Below, one piece after another: positions 13,201 through 22,327 of a stretch of 64,000 bases of DNA. The DNA is taken from positions 709,001-773,000 of the forward strand of contig JAUJYZ010000245.1 of assembly GCA_033675265.1 (NCBI GenBank), read 5' to 3'. The translations under genes were made by a program, and so were the position numbers. Position 1 is the first letter of the stretch. Each line of letters opens with the position of its first letter. The notes beneath the pieces were generated by a model. That model was given only the letters and a program-made list of their open reading frames with translations. It made no database searches and had not been told where the DNA came from. The DNA is from Actinostola sp. cb2023 (taxonomy: Eukaryota; Cnidaria; Anthozoa; Actiniaria; Actinostolidae).

Positions 13201-16200
13201 AGAGTGAAACGCTTCTTCGTGATCTACGAAACGAGAAAGAAAACCTTTTAGCGTTGCTAGAGAGCAAGGAGCAGCTCGTCAACTCCCTGACCGAAGAGTC
13301 GAAGGTCTTGGCTGTAGAGAAGGACGACCTTAACGAATCTGTACATGAAATACAATTTAAGCTTCACGCCAAAGAAAAAGAACTCACTGAAGTTTCGCAT
13401 CTACAATTTGAAGTCGAGCAGCTTGGTCTACAAGCGAAGGATAGTGAATTTAACCGAAAGTCATTAGAAGATAGAATAGGCTTCCTCTCAGCGGACAACG
13501 AGAGATTGAATACTTCCTTGGGAGAGAAGAACTTCGCTGTAGGTGTCTTAGAACAGGAGCTGCAAGACAAGAGAACTGAATTCGAGCACTTAGAATTAGA
13601 GATGGATAAACTAAACGAGTTGGTTGGTAGCAACGCAGCAACGAGAAGAGAATTTGAGCACCAGATGTCATCTTTACGAAGGAAGAAGGAAGAATTAGAG
13701 AAGCATTTAGAGGAACAAGAAAGTACTATAGACACTTTGAAGCTTGACTTTAGAGAAAAGGGAGCTGAGAATGATTTACTTCGGTTAGATGTAGCGAGGA
13801 TTAGTAAAACTTTGAAGGAGAAGGAAGGATTGCTGCAAAGTCAGGCCGGTTCGGTGAGTGTGGATGGAGGTCAAGACTCGCAAGGCCAAATCTCACGAAT
13901 GATTCGCTTGCTACAAGAAAAAGACCAAGAGATCGATGCCATGAAGCAGAAGGAGGCGTCGCTGATTGCTGCAGTTAACCAGACTGATCAAAGCAGCCAC
14001 GAAGCTATTGACCACTATATACAACAAATCACTCATCTTACTGAAGAAACCAACCGTCTAATGGCCGAAGTGGATCGGAAAGACGAACAGTTGCTCTCGA
14101 TGAACGACCGACTGGAGGTCCTGCAGGACAAAATGAGCGGCAAAGCTCAAGCTTCCGTGGTGCTTCAGGGTGAACACAGTAGACTTCTTGCACTGAACGA
14201 ATCGCAGGGAAACGAAATTGCAAAGATGAGAGAAAAGAATGACTACATGCTCAAGTTACTCGACGAGAAAGAGAAATCCAAACATGATGATCTAAACAGA
14301 CTACAGAATGAGTTCATGTATGAGATTAATGGTCTTAGACAAGAACACGAACGGTTACTGACTCTAATCAGCGAGAAAGATCGCCAAATTATCGCGTTGA
14401 CTGATGCTGCGACGCCAGTCATGGCGAGCCAAGTACACTCGGGTCAATCTCCTTTGGGAGATCTTTGGCAGCACCAAGACTCGTCAAATCAACAAGAAAG
14501 AATTTCTAGAAATGCACTGCAAGTGAGAGAGCAGCAAATATCTGTTCTAGAAGGACAGCTTTTGAACTTGAATAGAAACCTCAGCGAAAAATCTGAAACG
14601 AATGAGCTACTAGAAAAGGAATTACACGCGCTGCGGTCGAGTTCGGAGACTTTGAAAAATGAACTTAACGATTTAAGAAATAAATCGTCTTCTTTGGGAG
14701 AGAAAGAAAATAGAATATCACACCTTGAAGGAGAGGTAAGGACGTTGAATGAAACTCTCAATTCGAGACAAATAGAACTAGATGTAGTCCAGGAGTCTCA
14801 TTCAAACATCAAAGAATCATTATCGCTCGAGAACGAGAATTTACGACTAGAAAAAGAAGAACTGTTACACACAACAAATAAAGAGATAACCGAAGTGAAA
14901 AATAAACTTATAAAAGCTTTGAATTCCTTAGGAGACTGCAATTTTAGTTTATCTGGTGGATTTGAAGATGTTAGTAAGAATTATTCAGGAATTATTCAGA
15001 GACTCATGAACCAAAGAAACATTGTCCTTCGCGAGAAAGATAACGAAATACGTACCCTGAAGAATCAAATATCAAGTCTAAATGTGCTGACTCAGTCTTC
15101 GGATTCAAGGGACTTTGAATTGACAGAAGTTTTGCGAGAGAAAGAAGAACTCAGCAGGCAAATTATGCAAATACAAAACGAGAAAGAGGATTTGTTACAG
15201 GAGAGAGAAAGTGTAGTCGCTGATTTACAAAGTCAGATTATTAGCCTAACGAAAGCTGTGACCGAGAAAGAAAGAAGCAAAGGCCTCGACGTGGAACGGT
15301 TATACCGAGAGAAAGAGCGAGTGGAAAAGGAAACGGAGAAACTGAGAATCGAAAGGGAGAAAAATGAGAGAGAATTTGAAAAACTTTCCTCAGAAAACAA
15401 CCGCCTTTTGAACTTAGTGGCAGAGGAGAAGTCAAACGCGGCAAAGCTGCATACCAACGGTGAACAGTACCAACAGGTTTTACAGGATAAGGATAACCGG
15501 ATAAACGAGTTATCGAGAGACAAGGATGAGCTGACCAGAAAGATCGATGGTTTTCAGGAGCGAATTTCTGTGTTGCAAAACGATCTATCGAAGGCAAATG
15601 GAGGACAGAAAGAGTCTCAAGCCAAGTCTAGCAGAGAACTTGATCGACTGAGGGAACATCTAATACAGGTAATATGATAGACGCTATTGAATTAACTTAC
15701 TTCAACGTTCAGCAATGGATTCCTCCCATCGTTTTGACGGTGAGTTGGTTACCACAGGTAGCCCACACCTACAAATAGATCCACAGATAAAACGCTATAA
15801 GTACAGCAACATTTGACTTTGGCGTTATTTCTATCAATGGTTGTTTTTGTTTTTGTTTTTTTTACAAAGTTTTTTTTTTATCAATGTTAATCAACGAATG
15901 ATTGTACAGGTCGAAGAGAGTTACACCAGGGAGGCTTTGGAAGCTGAAGAACGTGAGAAAGAACTGCGTATCAGATTAATACAGGCTGAGGAACAGATAC
16001 TGTCCAGCTCGCACTCTATGCACGATAGAAGGTATGACCGTATTACACTGTATTAATAGAGTCATTTTCGTATGAGTGAGTGGGAAACGGTCACGGTACG
16101 GAATCGAAGACATCTACTCAACCAATCACAGCGCGCAAAATCATTGCTCAACCAATCAGAATGCTTGGTCACGCACGGCACGAACCGTACCGTAACTACT

Positions 16201-19200
16201 TCCCAATCATACGATAACGACTCTAATGTTACATGTTGTCACTGTTGTAAAGTTGTAGTAAGGTGTCGCAAAAGTTGAACTCAATTACTAATATTGAGTA
16301 AGTTTTCATATTGTGTATTCCACTTCCAGTCGCCAAACCAGTCAGCAGCTCGACAGTCTCCAGGAACAACTCCACGCAGTGGCTGGACAAAGGGACGAAG
16401 CTGTCATGCAGTGCGCCGCTGTACAAGAGCAGGCTCAACAATATGCTACATCGCTGGACAATTTGCAGATGGTTTTGGAACAATTCCAAAGAGGTAAGAG
16501 TGAAATGCTTCACGTGATAGTGTGTAGATGGTGTAGATCTTTCCTGAACGAGACCTCGGTTACTCATGTTTGTGATTGTTCCAGTAACTTATGGAATATG
16601 GTAAGCTGCAGAGAAGTGCAGAGTATGCACTAGCCACATTGAAACATAATGTATATGCTGATTGAACCTTCTCTCTCGTTTGTATCATCAGAGAAAGAAG
16701 CTCAGTTTTCGGTGGAACGTGACAACGCCCAGCACCAAATACACGCAGCTCGTACTGAAGTCATGCAGATGCAACAACGGGAAAACCAGTTAAGAGTAAG
16801 TTGGACTTGAAAAGTCATTAGATCTATTTTAATGAGCTTGTTATTCAGACTAATCGGCTTGCCTAACCTTGCATTCAAATGGTTTACCTAACCTTGCATT
16901 CAAATGGTTTACCTAACCTTGCATTCAAATGGTTTACCTAACCTTGCATTCAAATGGTTTACCTAACCTTGCATTCAAATGGTTTACCTAACCTTGCATT
17001 CAAATGGTTTACCTAACCTTGCATTCAAATGGTTTACCTAACCTTGCATTCAAATGGTTTACCTAACCTTGCATTCAAATGGTTTACCTAACCTTGCATT
17101 CAAATGGTTTACCTAACCTTGCATTCAAATGGTTTACCTAACCTTGCATTCAAATGGTTTACCTAACCTTGCATTCAAATGGTTTACCTAACCTTGCATT
17201 CAAATGGTTTACCTAACCTTGCACTCAAATGGTTTACCTAACCTTGCACTCAAATGGTTTACGTAACCTTGCATTCAAATGGTTTTTTACGTAACCTTGC
17301 ATTCAAATGGTTTACCTAACCTTGCATTCAAATGGTTTACCTAACCTTGTATTCAAATGGTTTACCTAACCTTGCATTCAAATAGTTTACGTAACCTTGC
17401 ATTCAAATGGTTTACCTAACCTTGCATTCAAATGGTTTACCTAACCTTGCATTCAAATGGTTCACCTAACCTTGCATTCAAATGGTTTACCTAACCTTGC
17501 ATTCAAATGGTTTACGTAACCTTGCATTCAAATGGTTTACCTAACCTTGCATTCAAATGGTTTACCTAACCTTGCATTCAAATGGTTCACCTAACCTTGC
17601 ATTCAAATGGTTTACCTAACCTTGCATTGAAATGGTTTACCTAACCTTGCATTCAAATAGTTTACGTAACCTTGCATTCAAATGGTTTACCTAACCTTGC
17701 ATTCAAATGGTTTACCTAACCTTGCATTCAAATGGTTCACCTAACCTTGCATTCAAATGGTTTACCTAACCTTGCATTCAAATGGTTTACGTAACCTTGC
17801 ATTCAAATGGTTTACCTAACCTTGCATTCAAATGGTTTACCTAACCTTGCATTCAAATGGTTTACCTAACCTTGCATTCAAATAGTTTACGTAACCTTGC
17901 ATTCAAATGGTTTACCTAACCTTGCATTCAAATGGTTTACCTAACCTTGCATTCAAATGGTTCACCTAACCTTGCATTCAAATAATGGTTTACCTAACCT
18001 TGCATTCAAATGGTTTACGTAACCTTGCATTCAAATGGTTTACCTAACCTTGCATTCAAATGGTTTACCTAACCTTGCATTCAAATGGTTTACCTAACCT
18101 TGCATTCAAATGGTTTACCTAACCTTGCATTCAAATGGCTTTCGACCTGAGTTCAATTTCACTTTTTGCAGGTTCAGCTACAGAACGTCTCGATGATCGA
18201 ACCAGAGCTTAATCGACTAAAGCAGGAGATTGCCACCAGAGACGAAGAGATACTGCAACACAAGACCACTGGTAACGTCCTATACATAATGAACTTATGT
18301 AATAGTAATGACTATTTAGATATTGATTAAATGTTCCGATTATTTTTTAGTTTCAAAGCTTGAAGATGACCTGCGTGTCAGTCATAATGTCATCAAAGAC
18401 ATGAACAACTCAAATGATAACAAAGTGGACAAGTAAGTAAATATTGGAAAATGGATTGGTAAAACAAGTGTGACTGGATAATGTTTTATGACCAATCATC
18501 ATCATCATCATCATTATTATTGTCATCATCATCATTATTGATGATTGTCTTTTATTTATGTTCTTTATTGTAAATAGCATAGAGACATTGTGTATGCGTT
18601 TTTAAGAAATAAATAAATTATTATTATTATTATTATTATTATTGTCATCATCATCATCATCATTATTGTCATCATCATTATTATCATCGTCGTCATCATC
18701 AGCCGGGTTACCGCGCGCGGGTTTTGTTTGTTTGTTTCTTGTAAAATATATTTCTTCTTGTTTTCATTTTTTTCCCTCTTTCTTTCTGTATTGTAGAACA
18801 TTACTACGAAACCTACTGAATGGATACTTCAACACTCCTGAAGGAAAGAGAGCCGACGTGCTTCATGTTGTTGGTGGGTTGTTGGGCTTTTCTCAAGAAG
18901 AACTGACAAAGGTAAACTCGTTAACTATGCCGTCCGTAGAGTAGCGACGCTCACCAGTGTGTTACTGTTGTCATATAGATTGGCACCGGTTCGTCGGCTC
19001 CAAGTCAAGGCGGTTGGATTTCTAGTTTTCTACCGTTCGGTGGAACACCGCGATCACCAACCACGAAAAAAACCCTAGACGTTGACAAGGTATGTAGATG
19101 AATTGAAAAGAATCGAACTAATTATGTGTACTTTTGCATGGTGTAAGAATTGCATGAGTTTTCACTAAAATGGTTGTCTATTTAACGTATTAAAATACGG

Positions 19201-20526
19201 GAATGGTTTTCGTCAGCCGATTGTCTTGCAAATAAATGAGGGTTTATCATGTAATTTCAAAACTCATAGGACAAAAAATGATTACCATAGCTGGAAAGAG
19301 CTCGTTGAAATTAGTAAAAAGGCGAAGTTTGGAAAAGATCGCTCCACAAATTACGAAGATATGAATTTTCAAAAATCGAAATTTTGTATGAAAACCTTTG
19401 TTGGAGGCAAGAGTTGCCTCCAAGCGTAATTTCCAAAGGTTTTCATACAAAATTTCGATTTTTGAAAATTCATATCTTCGTAATTTGTGGAGCGATCTTT
19501 TCCAAACTTCACATTTTTACTAATTTCAACGAGCTTTCCAGCTATGATAATCATTTTTTTGTCCTATGAGTTTTGAAATTATGTGATAAACCCTCATTGC
19601 AAGCGCTAAGTGAACTCGTGGATAAGCCAGGAAGACTGTTTTGTTGAACTATAACTATTGTTATTTTCCAGTCATTCTCCGAACTATTTGTAAACTTCCT
19701 TCAACACGAGTCAGACACGGCAGCCACGCCCTTACAGGGTCGCCGTGGCAACGCAACCAACCCTCTTCTCTCAGGCATGTCATCAAACGCAATACCGCTG
19801 GCCCAACCACCTAAAGAACGAAGAAACCCTCTAGCAAGTTCTACGCCCATCTCTAAACATGCCGCACCTATCAGCGTTACTGGTCCCGTTTCCATGCCAA
19901 CTACTCCAGCCGGGCCAGTCCCGTCGGCAGCGCATATCGTAAACCCTGGCCTATCGATGGGTTTAGGGATGTCGCCTATCAATCCAATAATTCAGCCTGG
20001 TATGGCTGCCAACCATAGTACACCAAAGCCTTCTAATATCATGGATCCTATGAATACAAGGTGAATCTCTCTTATAAACTGGAAACTAATAACTTGGCTT
20101 CTGTTCTGGTTAGGGAGGGGAGGGAAGGGGGAAACATTTGGGCGGCCATTTTAATTGGTCATTCGTGAGATTATCTTCTAAAAACTTCTGGCAACAGTTA
20201 CGACTATTCAACGAAATAAGTACGACAACATAACGAGATGTTTGCGACCTTGTATCGATTTATGAAGACGACTATATGACTTAACCACGGCAATATAGCG
20301 ACAAGATCACGACTACTCGGCGAGATAAATACGACGATACAGCGAACGATAGATTTAACTCTGTGTATTTCAATTGTATTTCAGACCCCAAGCATTCCAG
20401 GGTACACCAACAAGTGCTAATCCTCTTCTAGTAGGCTCCATGGCGCCCGTACAAACTCTACCCTCCATTACATCATCCGGTCCTTCTTCACTACGAAACG
20501 TTCTCTTTCAATCCGGGACCAAATAA
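4466..20526 (+). CDS. TRIP11: TRIP11 / GMAP-210 golgin (17 coding exons, ~2278 codons)
   Basis: Homologue of GMAP-210, a long coiled-coil tether of the cis-Golgi that captures small curved vesicles and, in vertebrates, holds IFT20 at the Golgi. Exons inferred from GT-AG sites with matching phases: 4466-4586, 4822-4898, 5946-6056, 6627-6811, 8038-8230, 8706-9326, 9636-9868, 11703-15668, 15910-16031, 16330-16493, 16692-16795, 18172-18271, 18351-18432, 18797-18911, 18979-19089, 19672-20060, 20385-20526. Family signatures, compared with the human protein from memory, are the N-terminus (LTGQISNFT-like, MLTEGTEEV), ESYTREAL plus LDSLQEQL and LQMVLEQFQ near the C-terminal third, and a GRAB-like domain at about residues 2027-2065. 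It is longer than the human protein (about 1979 aa). Exon 4 needs one extra base to keep frame. The last codons overlap a 28-bp tandem repeat. Confidence 0.93.
4822..6056 (+). CDS. TRIP11: TRIP11 exons 2-3 (4822-4898 and 5946-6056)
   Basis: Exon 2 starts after TTTTTTGCAG and completes an Asp codon with exon 1. It encodes about residues 41-66 of an acidic coiled coil (DPSAELNVARQEIREL). Exon 3 starts after TTTCACAG and encodes residues 67-103 (YERLTKINDELHES...). Both end in GAG before a GT donor in phase 0. Together they match the start of the human coiled-coil rod. The 1047-bp intron between them holds only short simple repeats and an ATT microsatellite near 5695. Confidence 0.85.
6113..6263. 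mobile_element. Truncated MITE, same family as 16058-16224
   Basis: Begins AGAGTCATTTTCGTATGAGT, identical to the left end of the element at 16058. It runs through GATTGGTTGAGCAATGATTT, which matches the inside of that element in reverse complement. It then stops abruptly at the TAA where the palindromic MITE at 6264 begins. Its right end is missing beyond that insertion. It lies in TRIP11 intron 3. Confidence 0.7.
6264..6605. mobile_element. Palindromic MITE, 342 bp, family copy 1, TAA target duplication
   Basis: Near full-length inverted repeat ending TGAAGGTTTATC and GATAAACCCTCA, flanked by TAA at 6261-6263 and 6606-6608. Three-base TWA duplications are typical of PIF/Harbinger-derived MITEs, so that is the likely superfamily (inference). 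Two more copies lie at 19237 and 39333. It sits 21 bp upstream of TRIP11 exon 4 and so provides part of the sequence before that acceptor. Reading frames inside are by-products of the palindrome. Confidence 0.88.
6627..6811 (+). CDS. TRIP11: TRIP11 exon 4 with an apparent 1-base deletion
   Basis: The acceptor TTTGTAG is followed by QEIKQLKREVENQDTIHDSS in the incoming frame, which then hits TAG near 6760. The adjacent frame carries the expected coiled coil, including RYDSTDSIGEHEELKQLRHE and ending ECHHWKTLSSSE at the donor GGTAAGA. The exon is 185 bp between two phase-0 junctions, where a multiple of three is needed, so exactly one base is missing, around 6680-6700 (GACTCCTCTTGGCACAG). This is either a sequence or assembly error or a real frameshift allele. 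The human counterpart has a similar HWRHI-type segment after this stretch. Confidence 0.8.
6960..7168. mobile_element. MITE, 209 bp, TA target duplication
   Basis: Terminal inverted repeats GGGCCATTTATACGAGACCA and their complement end at 6960 and 7168, flanked by TA at 6958-6959 and 7169-7170. The interior repeats short GCGGCTTACATAAGACG-like blocks in both orientations. It lies in TRIP11 intron 4 and has no coding capacity. Confidence 0.88.
7362..7650. mobile_element. MITE, 289 bp, CAGTC ends, TA target duplication
   Basis: Ends CAGTCATTTGCAAAAATTCT and its complement are flanked by TA on both sides (7360-7361 and 7651-7652). Inverted arms extend about 70 bp to the GCATTATGGGTAATTA block. 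A CAGT terminus with TA duplication is typical of Tc1/mariner-derived MITEs. It lies in TRIP11 intron 4. Confidence 0.9.
8038..8230 (+). CDS. TRIP11: TRIP11 exon 5 (coiled coil)
   Basis: Starts in phase 0 after TTTCTACTCAG and reads ASQDKLHREIDQHQHELAAL... through DLQHELNILE; the donor GGTAAGAG leaves phase 1. The EIDQHQHELAALQSTYSQKI stretch parallels a human TRIP11 segment of similar EIDDHQHEM type. Encodes residues about 166-229. Its phase-0 start shows that exon 4 should hold a whole number of codons. Confidence 0.88.
8430..8700. repeat. ATC/ATT-type simple-repeat tract in TRIP11 intron 5
   Basis: Long runs of CATCAT, CACCAC and related triplets occupy most of the intron up to the exon 6 acceptor. 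The Met/Ile/Asp-rich minus-strand frame here is an artefact of the triplets. Confidence 0.8.
8706..9326 (+). CDS. TRIP11: TRIP11 exon 6 (coiled coil)
   Basis: 621-bp exon between CATTCACAG and the donor GGTAAGAA, entering and leaving in phase 1. It encodes heptad-rich sequence (DDIDALKEELDLARDTITKH..., LQERLAERENTLASLSNEIN) at about residues 230-436 of the golgin rod. Lys, Glu and Leu dominate and there is no Pro-rich break, consistent with continuous coiled coil. Confidence 0.9.
9636..9868 (+). CDS. TRIP11: TRIP11 exon 7
   Basis: Acceptor TCTCCGCAG, phase 1 in and phase 0 out, donor CTTGTAAGA. Encodes ALWDRYLAALQLYQKVRHDL... about residues 437-514. It is less regular than the flanking rod (KARHVMNPSNFSALADSKQ) and may be a hinge between coiled-coil blocks. 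I do not recall a clear human counterpart for the middle of this exon. Confidence 0.85.
10172..10205. repeat. (TCAA)n microsatellite in TRIP11 intron 7
   Basis: About eight tandem tetranucleotide units. The small Ser/Ile/Asn/Gln frame across it is an artefact. Confidence 0.9.
11048..11370. repeat. Tandem repeat, ~54-bp unit, about 5-6 copies in TRIP11 intron 7
   Basis: Units contain GCTTGCATCAGGCCTGTTTT and GTGACATAAGGTCTCTTGTG. The ACATAAGGT landmark recurs near 11083, 11138, 11216, 11271 and 11324, with one enlarged unit of 78 bp. Copies are imperfect, so the array is moderately old. Confidence 0.85.
11703..15668 (+). CDS. TRIP11: TRIP11 exon 8: giant 3966-bp coiled-coil exon
   Basis: A single open exon of 1322 codons, phase 0 on both sides, between CTCTCTCCAG and CAGGTAATA. 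It encodes about residues 515-1836: almost uninterrupted Glu, Lys, Leu, Gln and Arg heptads with many short KEK/EKE repeats. A few likely hinges break it, for example the acidic segment near VSDFDFEEKGLDGFDIVE, the Gly/Ser/Gln stretch near GSVSVDGGQDSQG, and the segment around TPVMASQVHSGQSPLGD. Human TRIP11 also has one very large central exon, which supports orthology. The region binding IFT20 in vertebrates should map to the second half of this exon (inference). Frames on the opposite strand are shadows. Confidence 0.95.
15910..16493 (+). CDS. TRIP11: TRIP11 exons 9-10 (15910-16031 and 16330-16493)
   Basis: Exon 9 reads VEESYTREALEAEEREKELR..., one of the most conserved stretches of TRIP11. 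Exon 10 reads RQTSQQLDSLQEQLHAVAGQ... and QYATSLDNLQMVLEQFQR, again very close to human. The junction is phase 2 (AG|T, a Ser codon) and exon 10 leaves in phase 1. Together they encode about residues 1837-1931. The intron between them carries the MITE at 16058. Confidence 0.93.
16058..16224. mobile_element. MITE, 167 bp, AAT flanks
   Basis: Imperfect terminal inverted repeats AGAGTCATTTTCGTATGAGT and ATCATACGATAACGACTCT are flanked by AAT at 16055-16057 and 16225-16227. The interior has two ACCAATCA-containing blocks. A truncated relative lies at 6113. Both copies are inside TRIP11 introns. Confidence 0.78.
16692..16795 (+). CDS. TRIP11: TRIP11 exon 11
   Basis: Acceptor TATCATCAG, phase 1 in and phase 0 out, donor AGAGTAAGT. 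Encodes EKEAQFSVERDNAQHQIHAA... about residues 1932-1966, continuing the C-terminal coiled coil. The next intron is filled by the 25-bp array. Confidence 0.85.
16859..18139. repeat. 25-bp minisatellite, ~51 copies, filling TRIP11 intron 11
   Basis: The unit GGTTTACCTAACCTTGCATTCAAAT repeats head to tail for about 1.28 kb of a 1376-bp intron. Variants (ACGTAACC, TTCACCTAAC, AATAGTTTACG) recur in a higher-order pattern of several units, so blocks were duplicated together. Most copies contain CCTAACC, close to the branch-point consensus. The array ends 33 bp before the exon 12 acceptor. Confidence 0.97.
18172..18432 (+). CDS. TRIP11: TRIP11 exons 12-13 (18172-18271 and 18351-18432)
   Basis: Exon 12 (VQLQNVSMIEPELNRLKQEI...) follows CTTTTTGCAG and ends in phase 1. 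Exon 13 (SKLEDDLRVSHNVIKDMNNS...KVDK) follows TATTTTTTAG and ends in phase 2. The KVDK end, just before the GRAB domain, is shared with human TRIP11. Encodes about residues 1967-2027. Confidence 0.88.
18500..18700. repeat. ATC/ATT triplet microsatellites in TRIP11 intron 13
   Basis: Runs of CATCAT, ATTATT and TCGTCATC in several blocks. Low-complexity Ser- or Met-rich frames over it are artefacts, although one happens to run into real exon 14 in frame. Confidence 0.85.
18797..19089 (+). CDS. TRIP11: TRIP11 exons 14-15: GRAB-like domain and Pro/Ser tail start
   Basis: Exon 14 (18797-18911) encodes TLLRNLLNGYFNTPEGKRAD and VLHVVGGLLGFSQEELTK. This is the GRIP-related Arf-binding (GRAB) domain that docks GMAP-210 on Golgi membranes through Arf1-GTP; the pattern L-RNL--G-F-TP---R--VL---G--LG---EE matches human. 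Exon 15 (18979-19089) encodes IGTGSSAPSQGGWISSFLPF..., the Trp/Gly segment that follows GRAB in the family. Junctions are phase 2 in and phase 0 out. Confidence 0.92.
19237..19596. mobile_element. Palindromic MITE, 360 bp, family copy 2
   Basis: Ends TGAGGGTTTATC and GATAAACCCTCA, with arms nearly identical to the copies at 6264 and 39333 (for example GCTGGAAAGAGCTCGTTGAA and its complement). Central part TTGGAGGCAAGAGTTGCCTCC. No matching 3-bp flank here, although TTGCAA occurs just outside both ends. Lies in TRIP11 intron 15. Confidence 0.85.
19672..20060 (+). CDS. TRIP11: TRIP11 exon 16: conserved FSELFV segment and Pro-rich tail
   Basis: Begins SFSELFVNFLQHESDTAATP, very close to the human SFSELFVKFLE block, then runs into a disordered Pro/Ser/Ala/Asn tail (NPLLSGMSSNAIPLAQPPKE..., TPAGPVPSAAHIVNPGL...). 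Human TRIP11 also ends with a Pro-rich tail with NPF and NPAG-type motifs. The donor AAGGTGAAT leaves phase 2. Residues about 2103-2231. Confidence 0.9.
20385..20526 (+). CDS. TRIP11: TRIP11 exon 17: last coding exon, stop at 20524-20526
   Basis: After TGTATTTCAG the exon completes an Arg codon and reads PQAFQGTPTSANPLLVGSMA..., then SSGPSSLRNVLFQSGTK before TAA. The last eight or so codons (NVLFQSGTK) are the first unit of the 28-bp tandem repeat that follows. Human TRIP11 ends in a somewhat similar VVLKDLL-type tail, so the LRNVLF part may be ancestral and the array may have grown from this exon. Confidence 0.82.
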
Positions 20527-21028
20527 CATTCTCTTCAATCTGGGACCAAATGACGTTCTCTTTCAATCAGGGACCAAATGACGTTCTCTTTCAATCAGGG
20601 ACCAAATGACGTTCTCTTCAATCTGGGACCAAATGACGTTCTCTTTCAATCCGGGACCAAATGACGTTCTCTTTCAATCTGGGACCAAATGACGTTCTCT
20701 TTCAATCTGGGACCAAATGACGTTTTCTTTCAATCTGAAACCAAATGACGTTCTCTTTCAATCAGGGACCAAATGACGTTCTCTTTCAATCTGGGACCAA
20801 ATGACGTTCTCTTTCAATCTGGGTCCAAATGACGTTCTCTTTCAATCTGGGTCCAAATGACGTTCTCTTTCAATCTGGGTACAAATGACGTCCTCTTTCA
20901 ATCCGGGACCAAATGACGTTCTCTTTCAATCCGGGACCAAATGACGTCCTCTTTCAATCTGGGTCCAAATGACGTTCTCTTTCAATCCGGGACCAAATGA
21001 CGTTCTCTTTCAATCCGGGACCAAATGA
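20499..21028. repeat. 28-bp minisatellite, ~19 copies, overlapping the TRIP11 stop codon
   Basis: Unit GACGTTCTCTTTCAATCTGG plus GACCAAAT. The first copy is coding and contains the TRIP11 stop (ACCAAATAA); later copies read AAATGACG. Variants with TCCGGG, TCTGGG, TCAGGG and GGTCC mix along the array. It forms the start of the presumed 3'UTR. Confidence 0.95.
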
Positions 21029-22102
21029 CCTCTAACGGTCGTAACTAACGTCTAGAATGGTATATAGTTAGTCATTTAATTTATAAAGACAAAGACGTTT
21101 AAAAGTTAGCATAAAGAAGTTTATTTAGCGAAAAGAAAATATGAAATCATTCAAAGTTCATGTTGCGTTTTATATACATAGCGGCCCCATGGGTGGGACG
21201 AGAAGGCAACACCCCTCCCGGCCAAGGGCAGGCACACACGTCCCTGAGTTCGGTATCCACGAGTTACACAAGCCAACATGAATTCACAATGTATTTTCTC
21301 AAGTCACTATTTATTTGATTGATATTAGTGACATTTTGTATTGAGAGAAAAAAAGAAATATTTATAACTATTAGAATAAAATAAAATAATTTCATGTTGT
21401 AAGTGTTTTTTAAATACGATAACTGGGAATGCAGCGCAGAGCGGTGGAAAATGGCCTGGGGCGAGAGTTTAATCCAATAATAAACAAACATACACCACCC
21501 ACCCATCCATACACAATCAAAATATAATATTTCCTTCATACCACGCTACGCTGTCTTATTGAGCCTATGGTGATAGAAGAGGAAAAGGGAGGAATTATTA
21601 CTAGTAAAAATTATTCTGCGGAGGGGTGTCCACCAAATATGAAAATACCGATGATTTGAAGATAATAATAATAACACTTTATTGGGTAAACTAGAAATTT
21701 AAGATAGAAAAAAACCTCCCGAATCGTTTGCAGCTGATATATAAATTTTAAAAAAATTAAAGGAGTTACAACAAGAGAGCATATAAATTGGGAATTACCA
21801 CAGGGAGCCCAAAGGTCGGCTGCGAAGCGAAAAAATTTATACTTAGTGGTCAGCGGTGATTGCACACAGTTGCTAAGCAACAATTCAATCAGCATGCAAA
21901 CACAGTGTCTTCAGATTCTTTTGAAAACATTGGGATTTGAAACCATAATTTGGCTGATTTTAACGGAAACAGAATTAACGTATGTATAAACAAGTAAATA
22001 TACTTCCTTAGTGACACGGAAAAATATATTTTTATGGAAGAAATCTTTTCAAACTTGAGCTAAAATTTATTCAATAATCTGATTGGGTGGACGACAACAA
22101 AG
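21029..22102. other. TRIP11 3' flank and VASH upstream region
   Basis: About 1.07 kb with no gene. It holds an AATAAAATAAAATAAT stretch near 21375 that could serve TRIP11 polyadenylation, and an ATAATAATAATAA tract near 21664. The VASH promoter and 5'UTR should lie in the second half. No TATA-type box was convincing. Confidence 0.45.
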
Positions 22103-22327
22103 ATGGAGACACAAGAAACTGCATCGCTTGGCAGTTTAAATCTAAACGACGACGAAGAGAATGAGAATTCCTTTCAGGAAGAAAATGGAGTGCTGTTTTA
22201 CGTGAACAGAGATGGTTTTCCGATGTCCACGAAGAATTGGGAGCGAATGTGGAGGCATGTGGAAAAGATTCACCCAGAAAACCTCAAAATGGTGCAGAAA
22301 ATCAGAGACAATCCGAACCTTGAGAAG
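22103..22327 (+). CDS. VASH: VASH exon 1
   Basis: The ATG at 22103 opens METQETASLGSLNLNDDEEN..., a short acidic N-terminus. The conserved VNRDGFPMSTKNWERMWRHV helix region then corresponds to the start of the human catalytic core. The donor after GAGAAG is in phase 0. Reading past it gives a false 87-residue frame. Confidence 0.92.

Noticed and set aside
11669..15597. Minus-strand Ser/Leu/Phe-rich frames opposite the giant TRIP11 exon
   Set aside because: Shadow frames caused by Glu/Lys codon bias on the coding strand.
16859..18139. CRISPR-like regular array
   Set aside because: Units are contiguous with no unique spacers, the host is eukaryotic and there are no cas genes; it is an intronic minisatellite. 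The same applies to the other arrays.
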